This document shows, piece by piece, positions 27,369 through 35,958 of a stretch of DNA of 38,772 nt (the first letter of the stretch is position 1; every line of letters begins with the position of its first letter). Origin of the DNA: Deltaproteobacteria bacterium GWC2_42_11 (GTDB lineage: Bacteria; Desulfobacterota; GWC2-55-46; UBA9637; GWC2-42-11). The stretch spans positions 1-38,772 of the forward strand of contig MGPS01000011.1 in the NCBI GenBank assembly GCA_001797495.1, read 5' to 3'. The notes beneath the pieces are model-generated. The model was not told the origin of the DNA, searched no databases, and saw only the letters and a program-made list of their open reading frames with translations. Made by a program: the position numbers and the translations under genes.

Positions 27369-27419
27369 ATTCCTTACCTCCTTTCTGAAACTTACACGCA
27401 TTAAATACAACGTGTATTA

Positions 27420-27463
27420 TAAAAAATAAAAGCCGTGAAAGATTATCATTAACCTCTCACGGC
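27420..27463 (-). terminator. Terminator-like hairpin upstream of csp
   Basis: On the minus strand 27463-27432 folds into a 14-bp stem (GCCGTGAGAGGTTA with TAATCTTTCACGGC, two G-U pairs) with an ATGA loop, followed by TTTTATTTTTTA. This has the form of a strong intrinsic terminator. It could end a small RNA or act as an attenuator in the csp leader. Confidence 0.75.
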
Positions 27464-27517
27464 ATAATATTATAATCCACTAAAATTACCTTGCTTCTTG
27501 AAAACTGCCATAAACTT
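27420..27517 (-). ncRNA. Candidate small RNA or attenuated csp leader
   Basis: Transcription from the promoter at 27552-27524 should start near 27517 and meet the terminator-like hairpin at 27463-27432, giving an RNA of about 95-100 bases without a convincing reading frame. I do not recognise a known RNA family in it. Alternatively it is the 5' leader of csp, read through under cold conditions. Confidence 0.4.
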
Positions 27518-27523
27518 GCGGAG

Positions 27524-27552
27524 ATAATATCAATATAAATAAAGGCTGTCAA
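27524..27552 (-). promoter_or_regulatory. Strong sigma-70-like promoter between kefB and csp
   Basis: On the minus strand TTGACA (27552-27547), a 17-bp spacer and TATTAT (27529-27524): a perfect -35 with near-perfect -10 and ideal spacing. It is downstream of the antiporter gene and upstream of the terminator-like hairpin before csp. Confidence 0.75.
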
Positions 27553-27601
27553 GTATTTTATTTTTTGTGAGGAGGTTTTGACTCTGTAGGAAAAATGCGT
27601 C

Positions 27602-27621
27602 ATCGTCATAGAATTGACGAT
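27602..27621 (-). terminator. Weak possible terminator after the Kef-type gene
   Basis: ATCGTCA-N6-TGACGAT forms a 7-bp hairpin ten bases after the stop codon on the minus strand. A T5 run follows only after seven more bases, so its efficiency is doubtful. Confidence 0.35.
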
Positions 27622-27630
27622 AAGACCTTG

Positions 27631-29601
27631 CTATCCCTTCATCATCTTTATTGCCCCGTCCAGTTCTGCATGGCTGCCAAGGAGCACAAGTATGTCGCCT
27701 GCCTCTATCCTGAAATCTGCCTGAGGGTTAGCCTTTGCCTTCTCTTTTCTTATGACTGCAATGACTGACATACCTGTCTTTTTTCTTAAATCCATTTCAG
27801 CAAGGGTCTTGTTTGCTGCAAAGGCATTTTCATCTACAAAAAAGGTATCCGTAATGCTCGCTGCAAGGATAGATGAAAGTTCCATGATCTTTTCCCTGGC
27901 AAGGGACGGACTTCTGAACATTGCATAGCCCTCCTGACGAACAATATCAATCTGGTTCTGGATAATGTTTGTGGGTATATGATATTCCTTCAAGACCCTT
28001 GCAAATATCTCTACAGATGTCTCAAACTCCTCTGGTATGACCTGATTTGCACCAAGTTTATAAAGTTCTCCAACCTCCTCTGTATAGCGGGTTCTGACAA
28101 GGATGTGAACAGATGGGTTTATATCCCTTGATATCTTTATTGCCCTCCGTGTGGCAACAGGGTCTGACACTGCAACAACTATCATCCTGGCATTTTCTAT
28201 GCCTACCTTTTTCAAAACATCAGGGTGGCTTGCATCGCCAAAGATTACCCTGTGCCCCTCTTTTTTAGCATGACGAATCCGTGTAATATCCATATCCATT
28301 ATGAGGTAGTGAATCCCTGTTTCTTTAAGCACCCTTGCAAGGTTCTGCCCGTTCAGACCATAACCGACTATTATGACATGGTCTAAAAGATGGGTCCTTC
28401 GGGACAGTTCAGATACTTTGGAATCCCTTATCCTGAATATATGTGCCAGACTCATTGCAATATTCTGACTCTTTTGAAAGATAAAGGGAACGGTTGCCAT
28501 TGTAAGTATTGAGGCAGCAAGGAGTGTCTGATACAGGTCTCTGCTTAAAAGACCATAACCCTCGCCTGTTTTCATAAGAAGAAAGGAAAACTCTCCGATG
28601 CTGGAAATACCTATGCCCACAATTATTGCAAGGCGGAGCGGATACTTAAGCATCTGCCCGATAGATACAATAATCAATGTCTTGAAAATAATAATGCCAA
28701 TGGAAAGCGGGATTATTTTATAGATGTTTGTCAGAAAATAATTGAACTCAAGGAGCATGCCTATAGATATAAAAAAAAGACTTGTAAATGCATCTTTGAA
28801 GGGGAGTATCTCTGCCACTATCTGGTGGCTGTAGTCTGATTCTGAAATAACAATGCCTGCAATGAAAGCGCCGAGTGCAAAGGAAAGCCCCAGTTTGGAT
28901 GTAAACCATGCAATGCCAAGACAGATAAAGAGTATTGTTAAAATAAAAATCTCCCTGCTCCTTATCTTCACCACCTGATGGATAAGACGGGGAACAAGGA
29001 TATAAGACATCCCGAGAACGAGCATTACAGAAAAAAAGGCAATCAGAAGTGTCTTTGCTATTGCTAACGGTGTAACTACTGGAACACTGCCAAAACCCTG
29101 AAGTATAATTACCATCGGGATTACGCTCAAGTCCTGCACCATAACAATGCTCATGGCAGACCTGCCGTAAGGAGAATTCATCTCGCCCCTGTCCATCAAG
29201 ACCTTTAATATAATGGCAGTAGAGCTCTGTGCAATGACAAAACCTATAAGTATGGCAACAGGCAGTGTCGCCCCTCCAAAATATGATATTGCCGCTGTCA
29301 GACCAAATGTCAGGAGAACCTGAAGCCCTCCCATACCAAGCGCCTCACGTCCTATTTTTATTACATCTGACATGGACAACTCCAGACCAATGGTAAAGAG
29401 GAGAAGGACAAGCCCTATCTGCGCCAGAAGTTCTATAGACTGTGCGTCTGTGACCAATCCAAGTCCTGAAGGACCTATCAAAACACCTGTTACAAGAAAA
29501 CCAACAATGGCAGGCACACCAAGACGATAGAAGACTATATTTATCACGATAGATGCGAGGAGGAGGATGACTATCTCTCTTAAAAGCGGAATGTTTTCCA
29601 T
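27631..29601 (-). CDS. Kef-type K+/H+ antiporter with RCK domains
   Basis: A 656-aa CPA2-family monovalent cation:proton antiporter. About 12 membrane helices fill residues 5-385 ('PAIVGFLVTGVLIGPSGLG', 'LFTIGLELS', 'ALGAFIAGIVISES'). A cytoplasmic RCK_N/TrkA-N domain begins near 407 with the nucleotide loop 'GYGLNGQNLA'. A TrkA_C domain (about 565-652) ends the protein. KefB/KefC use glutathione; this single-chain form with TrkA_C is closer to the YbaL/KefB-like group, and its gating ligand is unknown. The promoter box lies so close to the ATG that the mRNA may be nearly leaderless; no ribosome site is seen. Confidence 0.92.
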   Translation of the reverse strand: MENIPLLREIVILLLASIVINIVFYRLGVPAIVGFLVTGVLIGPSGLGLVTDAQSIELLAQIGLVLLLFTIGLELSMSDVIKIGREALGMGGLQVLLTFGLTAAISYFGGATLPVAILIGFVIAQSSTAIILKVLMDRGEMNSPYGRSAMSIVMVQDLSVIPMVIILQGFGSVPVVTPLAIAKTLLIAFFSVMLVLGMSYILVPRLIHQVVKIRSREIFILTILFICLGIAWFTSKLGLSFALGAFIAGIVISESDYSHQIVAEILPFKDAFTSLFFISIGMLLEFNYFLTNIYKIIPLSIGIIIFKTLIIVSIGQMLKYPLRLAIIVGIGISSIGEFSFLLMKTGEGYGLLSRDLYQTLLAASILTMATVPFIFQKSQNIAMSLAHIFRIRDSKVSELSRRTHLLDHVIIVGYGLNGQNLARVLKETGIHYLIMDMDITRIRHAKKEGHRVIFGDASHPDVLKKVGIENARMIVVAVSDPVATRRAIKISRDINPSVHILVRTRYTEEVGELYKLGANQVIPEEFETSVEIFARVLKEYHIPTNIIQNQIDIVRQEGYAMFRSPSLAREKIMELSSILAASITDTFFVDENAFAANKTLAEMDLRKKTGMSVIAVIRKEKAKANPQADFRIEAGDILVLLGSHAELDGAIKMMKG

Positions 29602-29610
29602 AATAAAATG

Positions 29611-29639
29611 ATAGTAAAGAAGGTAAAAGGTATTGTCAA
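29611..29639 (-). promoter_or_regulatory. Promoter of the Kef-type gene, near-leaderless
   Basis: On the minus strand TTGACA (29639-29634), a 17-bp spacer and TACTAT (29616-29611). The expected transcription start (about 29604) is only a few bases before the ATG at 29601, and no Shine-Dalgarno sequence lies in between. Confidence 0.7.
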
Positions 29640-29730
29640 TCCCAAAAATACAATTTCTTTCTTGTAACAGGGTATTTAATATGTTAATTTTGGCAGCCAG
29701 ATTATATGCAGCCGAGCAATAAGGTTCTCT

Positions 29731-31896
29731 ATGCTGACGAAAAGATTAAGACTATTTCATTTGCTTCTTATATGCCTTTTTATTTATATACCTGCCGTAT
29801 CGTTATTAGCCGAAGATACAATTAAAATCACTGGCTCATCTGAACTCCCTGTTTACATAGACGCAGATGTCATTACATATGACAAAGAAACTGATACATA
29901 CCATGCAAAAGGCAATGTTGTTGTAATACAGGGAGGCTCTGTAATAATATCAGAAAAGATGGAAGTTGATATGTTGAGCAATCTAGGTATTGCAGAGGAA
30001 GATGTGGAACTGATTGACGAAGGCGGAAACATCCTGAAAGGGGACAGACTGGAATTTGAGATAGATACAAAGACAGGCATTGTCAAAAACGGGAAACTCT
30101 TTTATAAAAAAGAAAATTTTTATATTAAAGGCGAGGAGATAAGAAAAACAGATAAGGAAACATACGATATAAAAAAAGGTGAATTTACAACCTGCGACTG
30201 CGATGAGGGCGAATCTCCGACATGGAAATTTTCTGCAAGCGAAGCAAATGTTACAGTAGGGGAATATCTCAGGGCATGGCATACCTTCTTCCATATAAAG
30301 GATGTGCCTGTGCTTTATTCACCTTTTGTTACAGTCCCTGTAAAAAGGGAAAGGCAGACAGGGTTTTTATTCCCTGGTTTTGGTTATTCTGAACTCCGTG
30401 GATTTAAGATGGATAATGCCTTTTTCTGGGCAATATCTGACAATACAGATGCTACATTTTACTTAGATATAGAGACAAAACGGGGACTTGGTAAGGGCGC
30501 AGAATACCGTTATGTATTAAGCCGCCAAACAGAAGGGGAAATATACATCTACCACTTTAAAGAGGATGATATAAAACGGGTAAGGGAGTTCAGGAGCGGG
30601 AGCGATAACCTTTCCCGACCTGAGACAGCAGGCGACAACAGGTGGATATTCAAGTTAAAACATAAACAGGCATTCCCTTATAATGTTGCCTTCAAGGCAG
30701 ATATAAACAGGGTAAGCGATGACGAGTATTTTATTGATTTTGCTAAAAAAGAGGATGAAAGGGCGCTTACCAGCCTTGAAAGCAATCTATCCTTAAGCAA
30801 ACAGTGGGACAACTTCAACCTCGTAGCACAGTTCCGTTATTATGATAACCTTTTGAGCGCAGAAGACAAGGACACACTCCAGAAACTCCCTGAAATAACT
30901 CTTACCGGTACAAGCCAGCAGATTTTCAAAACACCGTTCTACTTCGCACTGGAATCATCGTTTACAAATTTTTACAGAGAGACAGGCACAAAAGGAGAAA
31001 GGCTGGATGTGTATCCGAGGATTTCCCTTCCGTTAAGACCCGGCGGGTATGTTGAATTTACACCCTCTATCGGTTACAGGAATACCCACTGGTGGGCTGA
31101 TGACGATTCAACAGATACCAATGTCATGTACTATAATAGATATATCTATGACCTACAGGCAGACCTTACAACAACATTTGTAAGGATATTTACTCTTGAA
31201 GGGGACGAACTCAACAAGATGAAGCATACAATAAGACCAAAAATTAGTTATACATTTATCCCTTATAAAGACCAGCATGATCTGCCTTCCTTTGATGGCA
31301 TTGATCGGATTGGGAAAAGTAGTACAATTAACTACTCTATCAATACAATCCTTACAGGAAAATTTTTTGAAGAGAAAAACACATATACCCGGGATATTGT
31401 ATATTTTGATATAAGTCAGAGTTTCGATATAAACGAGGCAAGAAGGGCACGGATATCAACAGAGGATAAAAGAAAACCCCTCTCTGACATAGTAGCCGAA
31501 GCAATACTTAAACCTTTTCAGTGGATGACATTATCTGCTAAAGAACAGTATGATGTCTATGACAACTGGTTTGAAAAACATGAGGCATCATTAGGTTTAA
31601 ATGATAAAAGGGGCGACAGTCTGGGCATGTCTTACCGCTACACACGAAACGATACAGAGTATCTGGATACATCTGCAATAATTAAAGCAACTGAAACAAT
31701 AAACCTCACATATAAACTGAGATATTCATATAATGACACCCGCGGTCTTGAAAAGGTTTATGGCATTGATTATCACAAACAGTGCTGGGGCGCTCTGTTT
31801 ACATACACGCAGAAACTTGAAGAAAATATATTCATGGTAACATTCAATCTGCTTGGGCTAGGGCAGGTCGGCAGTGTAAGCGGAGGCATGAAATAG
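29731..31896 (+). CDS. lptD: LPS-assembly protein LptD
   Basis: LptD is the outer-membrane beta-barrel that places lipopolysaccharide on the cell surface. The 721-aa protein has a signal peptide (core about residues 8-26), an LptA/OstA-like N-terminal jelly-roll ('IDADVITYDKETDTYHAKGNVVV'-type, about 40-160), the conserved 'PVLYSPFVTVPVKRERQTGFLFPGFGYS'-type start of the barrel and many Tyr/Asp-rich strands. A Cys pair near 'TTCDCDE' and a Cys at 'KQCWGALF' near the end could form the inter-domain disulfide known from LptD. It shows that the cell has an outer membrane with LPS. It is somewhat shorter than E. coli LptD (784 aa). Confidence 0.93.
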   Translation: MLTKRLRLFHLLLICLFIYIPAVSLLAEDTIKITGSSELPVYIDADVITYDKETDTYHAKGNVVVIQGGSVIISEKMEVDMLSNLGIAEEDVELIDEGGNILKGDRLEFEIDTKTGIVKNGKLFYKKENFYIKGEEIRKTDKETYDIKKGEFTTCDCDEGESPTWKFSASEANVTVGEYLRAWHTFFHIKDVPVLYSPFVTVPVKRERQTGFLFPGFGYSELRGFKMDNAFFWAISDNTDATFYLDIETKRGLGKGAEYRYVLSRQTEGEIYIYHFKEDDIKRVREFRSGSDNLSRPETAGDNRWIFKLKHKQAFPYNVAFKADINRVSDDEYFIDFAKKEDERALTSLESNLSLSKQWDNFNLVAQFRYYDNLLSAEDKDTLQKLPEITLTGTSQQIFKTPFYFALESSFTNFYRETGTKGERLDVYPRISLPLRPGGYVEFTPSIGYRNTHWWADDDSTDTNVMYYNRYIYDLQADLTTTFVRIFTLEGDELNKMKHTIRPKISYTFIPYKDQHDLPSFDGIDRIGKSSTINYSINTILTGKFFEEKNTYTRDIVYFDISQSFDINEARRARISTEDKRKPLSDIVAEAILKPFQWMTLSAKEQYDVYDNWFEKHEASLGLNDKRGDSLGMSYRYTRNDTEYLDTSAIIKATETINLTYKLRYSYNDTRGLEKVYGIDYHKQCWGALFTYTQKLEENIFMVTFNLLGLGQVGSVSGGMK

Positions 31897-31908
31897 GAGA
31901 TTTCATCT

Positions 31909-33930
31909 TTGTCCAAAGAACCCTTTCAAGAAAAACTCCTTTCCCTTGTCAGCAAATTTGAAAAGGACAAACACCACTACCTTTCCAAAGAATATCTTGA
32001 GGCGCAGGTTCGGCAGGATTTTATCAATCCTCTTTTTGAGGCGCTCGGCTGGGACATTGAAAATAAAAAAGGGCTTTCACCCTTTGACAGGGAAGTAATC
32101 CTTGAAAAAGGCGAGACCACAGGCAGACCCGACTACAACTTCCGCATAGACGGCGCAACCAAATTCTTTATTGAGGCAAAGTCGCCCTCCGTTGCGCTGG
32201 ACAATGTAAATCATATCCTTCAGGCAAAGACCTATGCGTGGAGCACCAAAGAGGTCTATTTTGTAATACTTACCGATTTTGAGGAATTCAAACTCTTTGA
32301 CGCATCCCTCAAGCCGAACCCCAAATATCCCAACGAAGGACTCATCTTTGATTTCAAATATACAGATTATCTCAAAAACATAGAAAAGCTCTATCTCCTT
32401 TCAAAAGAAGAGGTTGAAAAGGGTTCGCTTGAAAGACTGCTGCCACGGGATGTTAAAAGCAAGAGACTCCGTATCCCTGTTGACAGGGCATTTCTTGAAG
32501 ACATGACGCAGTGGAGGGAAGAACTTGCAAAAGACATCCATAAGAGAAATTTCCCCTCTCCCCTTGCGGGAGAGGGTCAGGGTGAGGGGGGATTTGATGT
32601 CAGACTTTTAAACGATGTTGTTCAAAAACTCCTTGATAGAATCATCTTCATCCGCATTGCTGAAGACAGGAAAATCAGAGACCCACGCGAACTTCAGGAG
32701 ATTGTTGAGGTATGGAGGCACGAGGGCAAACGAAAGCCTCTTTTAACGCATTTAAAAGACCTTTTCTCAGAAGTAAATTCAGACTTAAACGGCGATATAT
32801 TCAAACCCCATGCATGCGAAACAATAGATATAGATTCCAATCTCCTTGCAGACATAATCGAAAACCTCTATTTTCCAAAATGCAGATACAGGTTTGATGT
32901 CATAGGCGTAGAACTCCTTGGCAGCATCTATGAGCGGTATCTCGGCAATACCATAAGGGTTACGCCAAAACGGGTGGTGGTTGAGGAAAAGCCAGAGGTA
33001 AGAAAGGCAGGCGGAGTATATTATACGCCCAAATATATTGTTGATTACATCGTCAAAAACACAGTCGGCAGACTCATCGAAGGCAAGACGCCGAAGCAGA
33101 TTGAAAAAATCAAAATCCTTGACCCTGCATGCGGCTCAGGCTCATTCCTTCTCGGCGCATATCAATATCTCCTTGATTATCATCTTGAATACTACCGCAA
33201 GCATCCGAAAGAGGCGCAGACCATATCCTTTGATTTTTACCAGAAGGTAATGCCTGAAGACCTGTCTCTGCCTCTGCACACAAAGGCAAGGATTTTAAAG
33301 AACAACATCTTTGGCGTTGACCTTGATGCACAGGCAGTCGAAATCACGATGATGAGTTTATATCTCAAGGCTCTGGAAGGCGAAAGAAGTTTACTGCCAA
33401 AGAAACAGGCGCTCCTGCCGAGTCTGACATATAACATAAAATGCGGAAACAGTCTGATTGGATATGATTTCTTTGATAACACTCAATACTCACTACCTGC
33501 CGTCATTCCTGCGGAAGCAGGAATCCAGAGAAAAACAAAAGGACTGGATTCCCGTTTGCACGGGAATGACAACGAACTCAAATCCCGCATCAACCCCTTT
33601 GACTGGAATTCAAAGACCGCGGGCTTCGGCGAAATAATGAACCCCTCTCAGTCCCCCCTTAGTAAGGGGGGAAGTGAAGGGGGGTTTGATGCGGTCATCG
33701 GCAATCCGCCGTATATTCAGCAGTCGATGGCCGAGTATTACAATGAAGGAGTTAACGAGTATTTGTCAAAAAAATTATTCTTCTTCCATGGGACGATTAA
33801 ATACTTTTGGTCTATTTATAGAAAAAGGGTTGGAGTTCCTTCTTGCGAAAAAGGGGTTTTTGAGTTTCATCGTGCCAAACACTTTATTAACTCAAGAGTA
33901 TTATCAATCTCTCAGAAAGACGATCCTTAA
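31909..33930 (+). CDS. Type IIG restriction-modification enzyme, N-terminal part (frameshifted)
   Basis: This 673-aa frame holds the nuclease and most of the methyltransferase of an Eco57I/type IIG-like enzyme. A PD-(D/E)xK site is seen as P74-D75...E89-A-K91 ('GRPDYNF', 'FFIEAKSP'). SAM motif I 'LDPACGSGSFLLGA' lies near residue 405, and the catalytic 'NPPY' near 598. After residue about 623 the sense breaks: the frame reads an A7 run and ends with about 50 unrelated residues, while the family sequence continues in the +1 frame. Removing one A at 33768-33774 would join both. Three dispersed repeats (32553-32591, 33501-33570, 33642-33684) are translated in frame within it. The start is TTG with AGGAG eight bases upstream. 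As sequenced it is a broken gene; a homopolymer error or phase variation is possible. Confidence 0.88.
   Translation: MSKEPFQEKLLSLVSKFEKDKHHYLSKEYLEAQVRQDFINPLFEALGWDIENKKGLSPFDREVILEKGETTGRPDYNFRIDGATKFFIEAKSPSVALDNVNHILQAKTYAWSTKEVYFVILTDFEEFKLFDASLKPNPKYPNEGLIFDFKYTDYLKNIEKLYLLSKEEVEKGSLERLLPRDVKSKRLRIPVDRAFLEDMTQWREELAKDIHKRNFPSPLAGEGQGEGGFDVRLLNDVVQKLLDRIIFIRIAEDRKIRDPRELQEIVEVWRHEGKRKPLLTHLKDLFSEVNSDLNGDIFKPHACETIDIDSNLLADIIENLYFPKCRYRFDVIGVELLGSIYERYLGNTIRVTPKRVVVEEKPEVRKAGGVYYTPKYIVDYIVKNTVGRLIEGKTPKQIEKIKILDPACGSGSFLLGAYQYLLDYHLEYYRKHPKEAQTISFDFYQKVMPEDLSLPLHTKARILKNNIFGVDLDAQAVEITMMSLYLKALEGERSLLPKKQALLPSLTYNIKCGNSLIGYDFFDNTQYSLPAVIPAEAGIQRKTKGLDSRLHGNDNELKSRINPFDWNSKTAGFGEIMNPSQSPLSKGGSEGGFDAVIGNPPYIQQSMAEYYNEGVNEYLSKKLFFFHGTIKYFWSIYRKRVGVPSCEKGVFEFHRAKHFINSRVLSISQKDDP
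32553..32591. repeat. Dispersed palindromic repeat within the restriction gene (1)
   Basis: CCCCTCTCCC-CTTGC-GGGAGAGGG followed by TCAGGGTGAGGGG. This sequence family is widely scattered in bacterial genomes. It is translated in frame as 'SPLAGEGQGEGG' near residue 220. Confidence 0.7.
33501..33570. repeat. Dispersed palindromic repeat within the restriction gene (2)
   Basis: The arms GTCATTCCTGCGGAAGCAGG... (33502-33528) and ...CGTTTGCACGGGAATGAC (33544-33570) are inverted and each is itself a small palindrome. It is a common dispersed element; it is read in frame as 'VIPAEAGIQ...LDSRLHGND'. Confidence 0.8.
33642..33684. repeat. Dispersed palindromic repeat within the restriction gene (3)
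   Basis: CCCCCCTT-AGT-AAGGGGGG (33653-33671) flanked by CCCCTCTCAGT and GAAGTGAAGGGGGG. It is read in frame just before the NPPY motif. Confidence 0.7.
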
Positions 33931-34870
33931 GTTCAGATTAGACAGCATTACGGCTTATCAATATCCAGTTTTTGATAATGCTGTAGTGGAGACTGTCGTT
34001 CTTGTCATCCAGAATATTGGTCAAACGGGCAATAAAATTGACATTATCCACTGTGATAACAAAACAATGAACTTTCAGATCCATCAGATTGAGCAAAATA
34101 TTTATTTGGATACCCACAGCAATGCTTTCTTAGTTAAGATTGATAAATCTATTTTTAAGCTAAAAGCAAAACTCGATAAGGCTGGTCTACTATTAAAAGA
34201 GCTTGTAAATATAAATCAGGCCATTGCTCTCAAATATGACAGAAGCAAATCACTCTTTAAAGATAGAAAAGCGGCCAATTATAAACCAGTCATTGATGGT
34301 CGGAATATTCAACGATACACATTGGATTGGGATGGCTATTATTTGGCTTACGATGTTAAAAAAATCCATTCATGTAAAAGAACGGATATTTTCGAGGCTA
34401 AAGAAAAAATATTTTTCCGTCGAGTTGGAGACCGTCTCATTGCTACATATGACAATGCTCAGTTTTATGCATTAAATACACTGGTAGTTATTACACTTTT
34501 CGAAGAAACATCTGTGTCGCTAAAATACTTACTTGGGCTGCTTAATTCACACCTTTTAAACTTCTATTACTTGACCTATCTGAAGTCAACCAAGAAAGTA
34601 TTTTCGGAAATACAAGCGAGACAACTTGCAGAAATTCCAATACGAATAATAGACTTCAGCAACCCCTCTGAAAAAGCCATCCACGATAAACTCGTCTCAC
34701 TCGTAGACAGGATGCTTGACTTGCACAAAAAGAAAAACTCAATGCCGCCATCGTCAGAGCGGGAAAAGGTGGAAAGGGAGATTGCAGTTACAGATGAGAA
34801 GATAGATAATATTGTTTATGGGCTTTATGGGGTGAGGGAGGAGGAGAGGAAGGTAATTGAAAGTGAATGA
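33776..34870 (+). CDS. Type IIG restriction-modification enzyme, C-terminal part (after frameshift)
   Basis: This is the continuation of the preceding gene in the +1 frame. It is open further upstream (ATG at 33674), but family-like sense begins only after the A7 run at 33768-33774: 'FGLFIEKGLEFLLAKKGFLSFIVPNTLL', then 'VFDNAVVETVVLVIQ', and a target-recognition-like region ending with 'LLGLLNSHLLNFYYL' and 'ARQLAEIPIR'. Coiled-coil-like residues and 'DEKIDNIVYGLYGV' close it. As in TaqI/Eco57I-like enzymes this part completes the methyltransferase and gives DNA sequence specificity. Alone it should be inactive. Joined, the full protein would be about 986 aa, a normal type IIG size. Confidence 0.8.
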   Translation, partial: YSSSMGRLNTFGLFIEKGLEFLLAKKGFLSFIVPNTLLTQEYYQSLRKTILKFRLDSITAYQYPVFDNAVVETVVLVIQNIGQTGNKIDIIHCDNKTMNFQIHQIEQNIYLDTHSNAFLVKIDKSIFKLKAKLDKAGLLLKELVNINQAIALKYDRSKSLFKDRKAANYKPVIDGRNIQRYTLDWDGYYLAYDVKKIHSCKRTDIFEAKEKIFFRRVGDRLIATYDNAQFYALNTLVVITLFEETSVSLKYLLGLLNSHLLNFYYLTYLKSTKKVFSEIQARQLAEIPIRIIDFSNPSEKAIHDKLVSLVDRMLDLHKKKNSMPPSSEREKVEREIAVTDEKIDNIVYGLYGVREEERKVIESE

Positions 34871-35684
34871 ATTTAAAAAACAACTTCAAGATTTAGTTAC
34901 GCATGGCTTGATTGCCGATATCTTCAAGATGGAAAGGTCATATATGCTACTAAAAAACATCGGCACAAATGCCCATGTTATCAATGCTCCGAGTGCTGGA
35001 AATTTTGGTGAATTGTTTGGCTCTATCCAAGTGGCTTTACAGACGGATATAATTTTGGCAGTAACTCGCCTTTATGATCCGCCTGACAAGAAATATCCGA
35101 CTCGTTGCATCAGGAGATTGTTATATTTAATTGAGGAAAACAGGAACAAACTGCCAAGTATAATAGAAAAGTATAATCTTAAAAAAGAACTACAACGAAT
35201 TGGAATGGATGAGAATGCAATTTCACTGGTTGATACGGATGAGCCCGCTTTTGCATTGGAGCTGGTTAAATATTTCCTAAATATTCTCGACCATCCGCTG
35301 ACAATTAATACACTTCAAAAACTCAAGGTGATAAGAGACAAATCTATTGCCCATAACGAACAGTGCACAGAGATTCAAGGCCCGGCATGGCTGGAGCTTG
35401 AACGACTTATACAACATGCAAAAGAATTTGCAGGTATATTAAGATGGGCTTATTTTAGCACTGTTTACATGCATGATGGCAATTATATTCTGACATCCGA
35501 TGCAGAGAGACCATCCAGAGCATTAAATCGTCTGTTAAGGCAAATTATCCCAATGGAAAAGGCACCTGATTTATTTCTCGGCGCAAAGAACATGGATTCA
35601 GGAAAGTCCGTAGGGTGGGCTGCGCCCACCGCCAATCTACGCCACAAAACCCTTGATTATTGGAATATTATAGCATATGCTTAA
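34863..35684 (+). CDS. AbiU2-like HEPN domain protein
   Basis: A protein of about 273 aa that I place in the HEPN_AbiU2-like group on pattern: 'AVTRLYDPPDKKYPTRCIRRLLYLIEE' early, then the HEPN signature R160-DKSIA-H166 ('RDKSIAHNE', residues counted from TTG 34857). HEPN proteins with an R-x4-6-H site are often metal-independent RNases in phage defence and toxin systems. The start may be GTG 34863 or TTG 34857; either overlaps the end of the restriction gene, so they are probably co-expressed. The C-terminal residues 'VGWAAPTANLR' are encoded by a GGTGGGC/GCCCACC repeat (35614-35630), so the natural C-terminus has been replaced. The function in defence is inferred. Confidence 0.7.
   Translation: MNEFKKQLQDLVTHGLIADIFKMERSYMLLKNIGTNAHVINAPSAGNFGELFGSIQVALQTDIILAVTRLYDPPDKKYPTRCIRRLLYLIEENRNKLPSIIEKYNLKKELQRIGMDENAISLVDTDEPAFALELVKYFLNILDHPLTINTLQKLKVIRDKSIAHNEQCTEIQGPAWLELERLIQHAKEFAGILRWAYFSTVYMHDGNYILTSDAERPSRALNRLLRQIIPMEKAPDLFLGAKNMDSGKSVGWAAPTANLRHKTLDYWNIIAYA
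35614..35630. repeat. Dispersed palindrome in the 3' end of the HEPN gene
   Basis: GGTGGGC-TGC-GCCCACC, preceded by GTAG. This belongs to a common dispersed repeat type and supplies the final codons of the HEPN protein. Confidence 0.65.
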
Positions 35685-35736
35685 TTTATTGTTGGGACAG
35701 CACGAGATAAGATATACGAAATAAGGAGAGTGTATT

Positions 35737-35958
35737 ATGGGAATGATAAGTGATGAATTTGCAGCAAAGATTAAATCTTTGCCGGACAGCGAAAAGATAG
35801 CACTGGTAGATTCCATCTTGATGCAGCTTGACAAACCCGATCCGGAGATTGACCGTATTTGGGCAGATGAGGCGAGAAAACGCTGGCAGGCATACAAGTC
35901 GGGGGAAATAGAGGCAGTGTCCTATGAGCAGGTAATGAATAAGTATCGTGTCAGATGA
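35737..35958 (+). CDS. Addiction-module antitoxin (unstable antitoxin family)
   Basis: A 73-aa protein of the short addiction-module antitoxin family (Unstab_antitox type): 'KIKSLPDSEKIALVDSILMQLDKPDPEID'-type start, followed by 'WADEARKRWQAYKSGEIEAVSYEQVM'-type end. It would neutralise the toxin encoded next. AAGGAG lies before the ATG, and the stop overlaps the toxin start as ATGA, the usual coupling for such pairs. Confidence 0.9.
   Translation: MGMISDEFAAKIKSLPDSEKIALVDSILMQLDKPDPEIDRIWADEARKRWQAYKSGEIEAVSYEQVMNKYRVR

Noticed and set aside
33768-33774. Programmed -1 ribosomal frameshift at A AAA AAA in the restriction gene
   Set aside because: The heptamer is in the right phase for a -1 shift, but the -1 frame meets a stop within about ten codons; the family sequence continues in the +1 frame, so a nucleotide indel explains it better.
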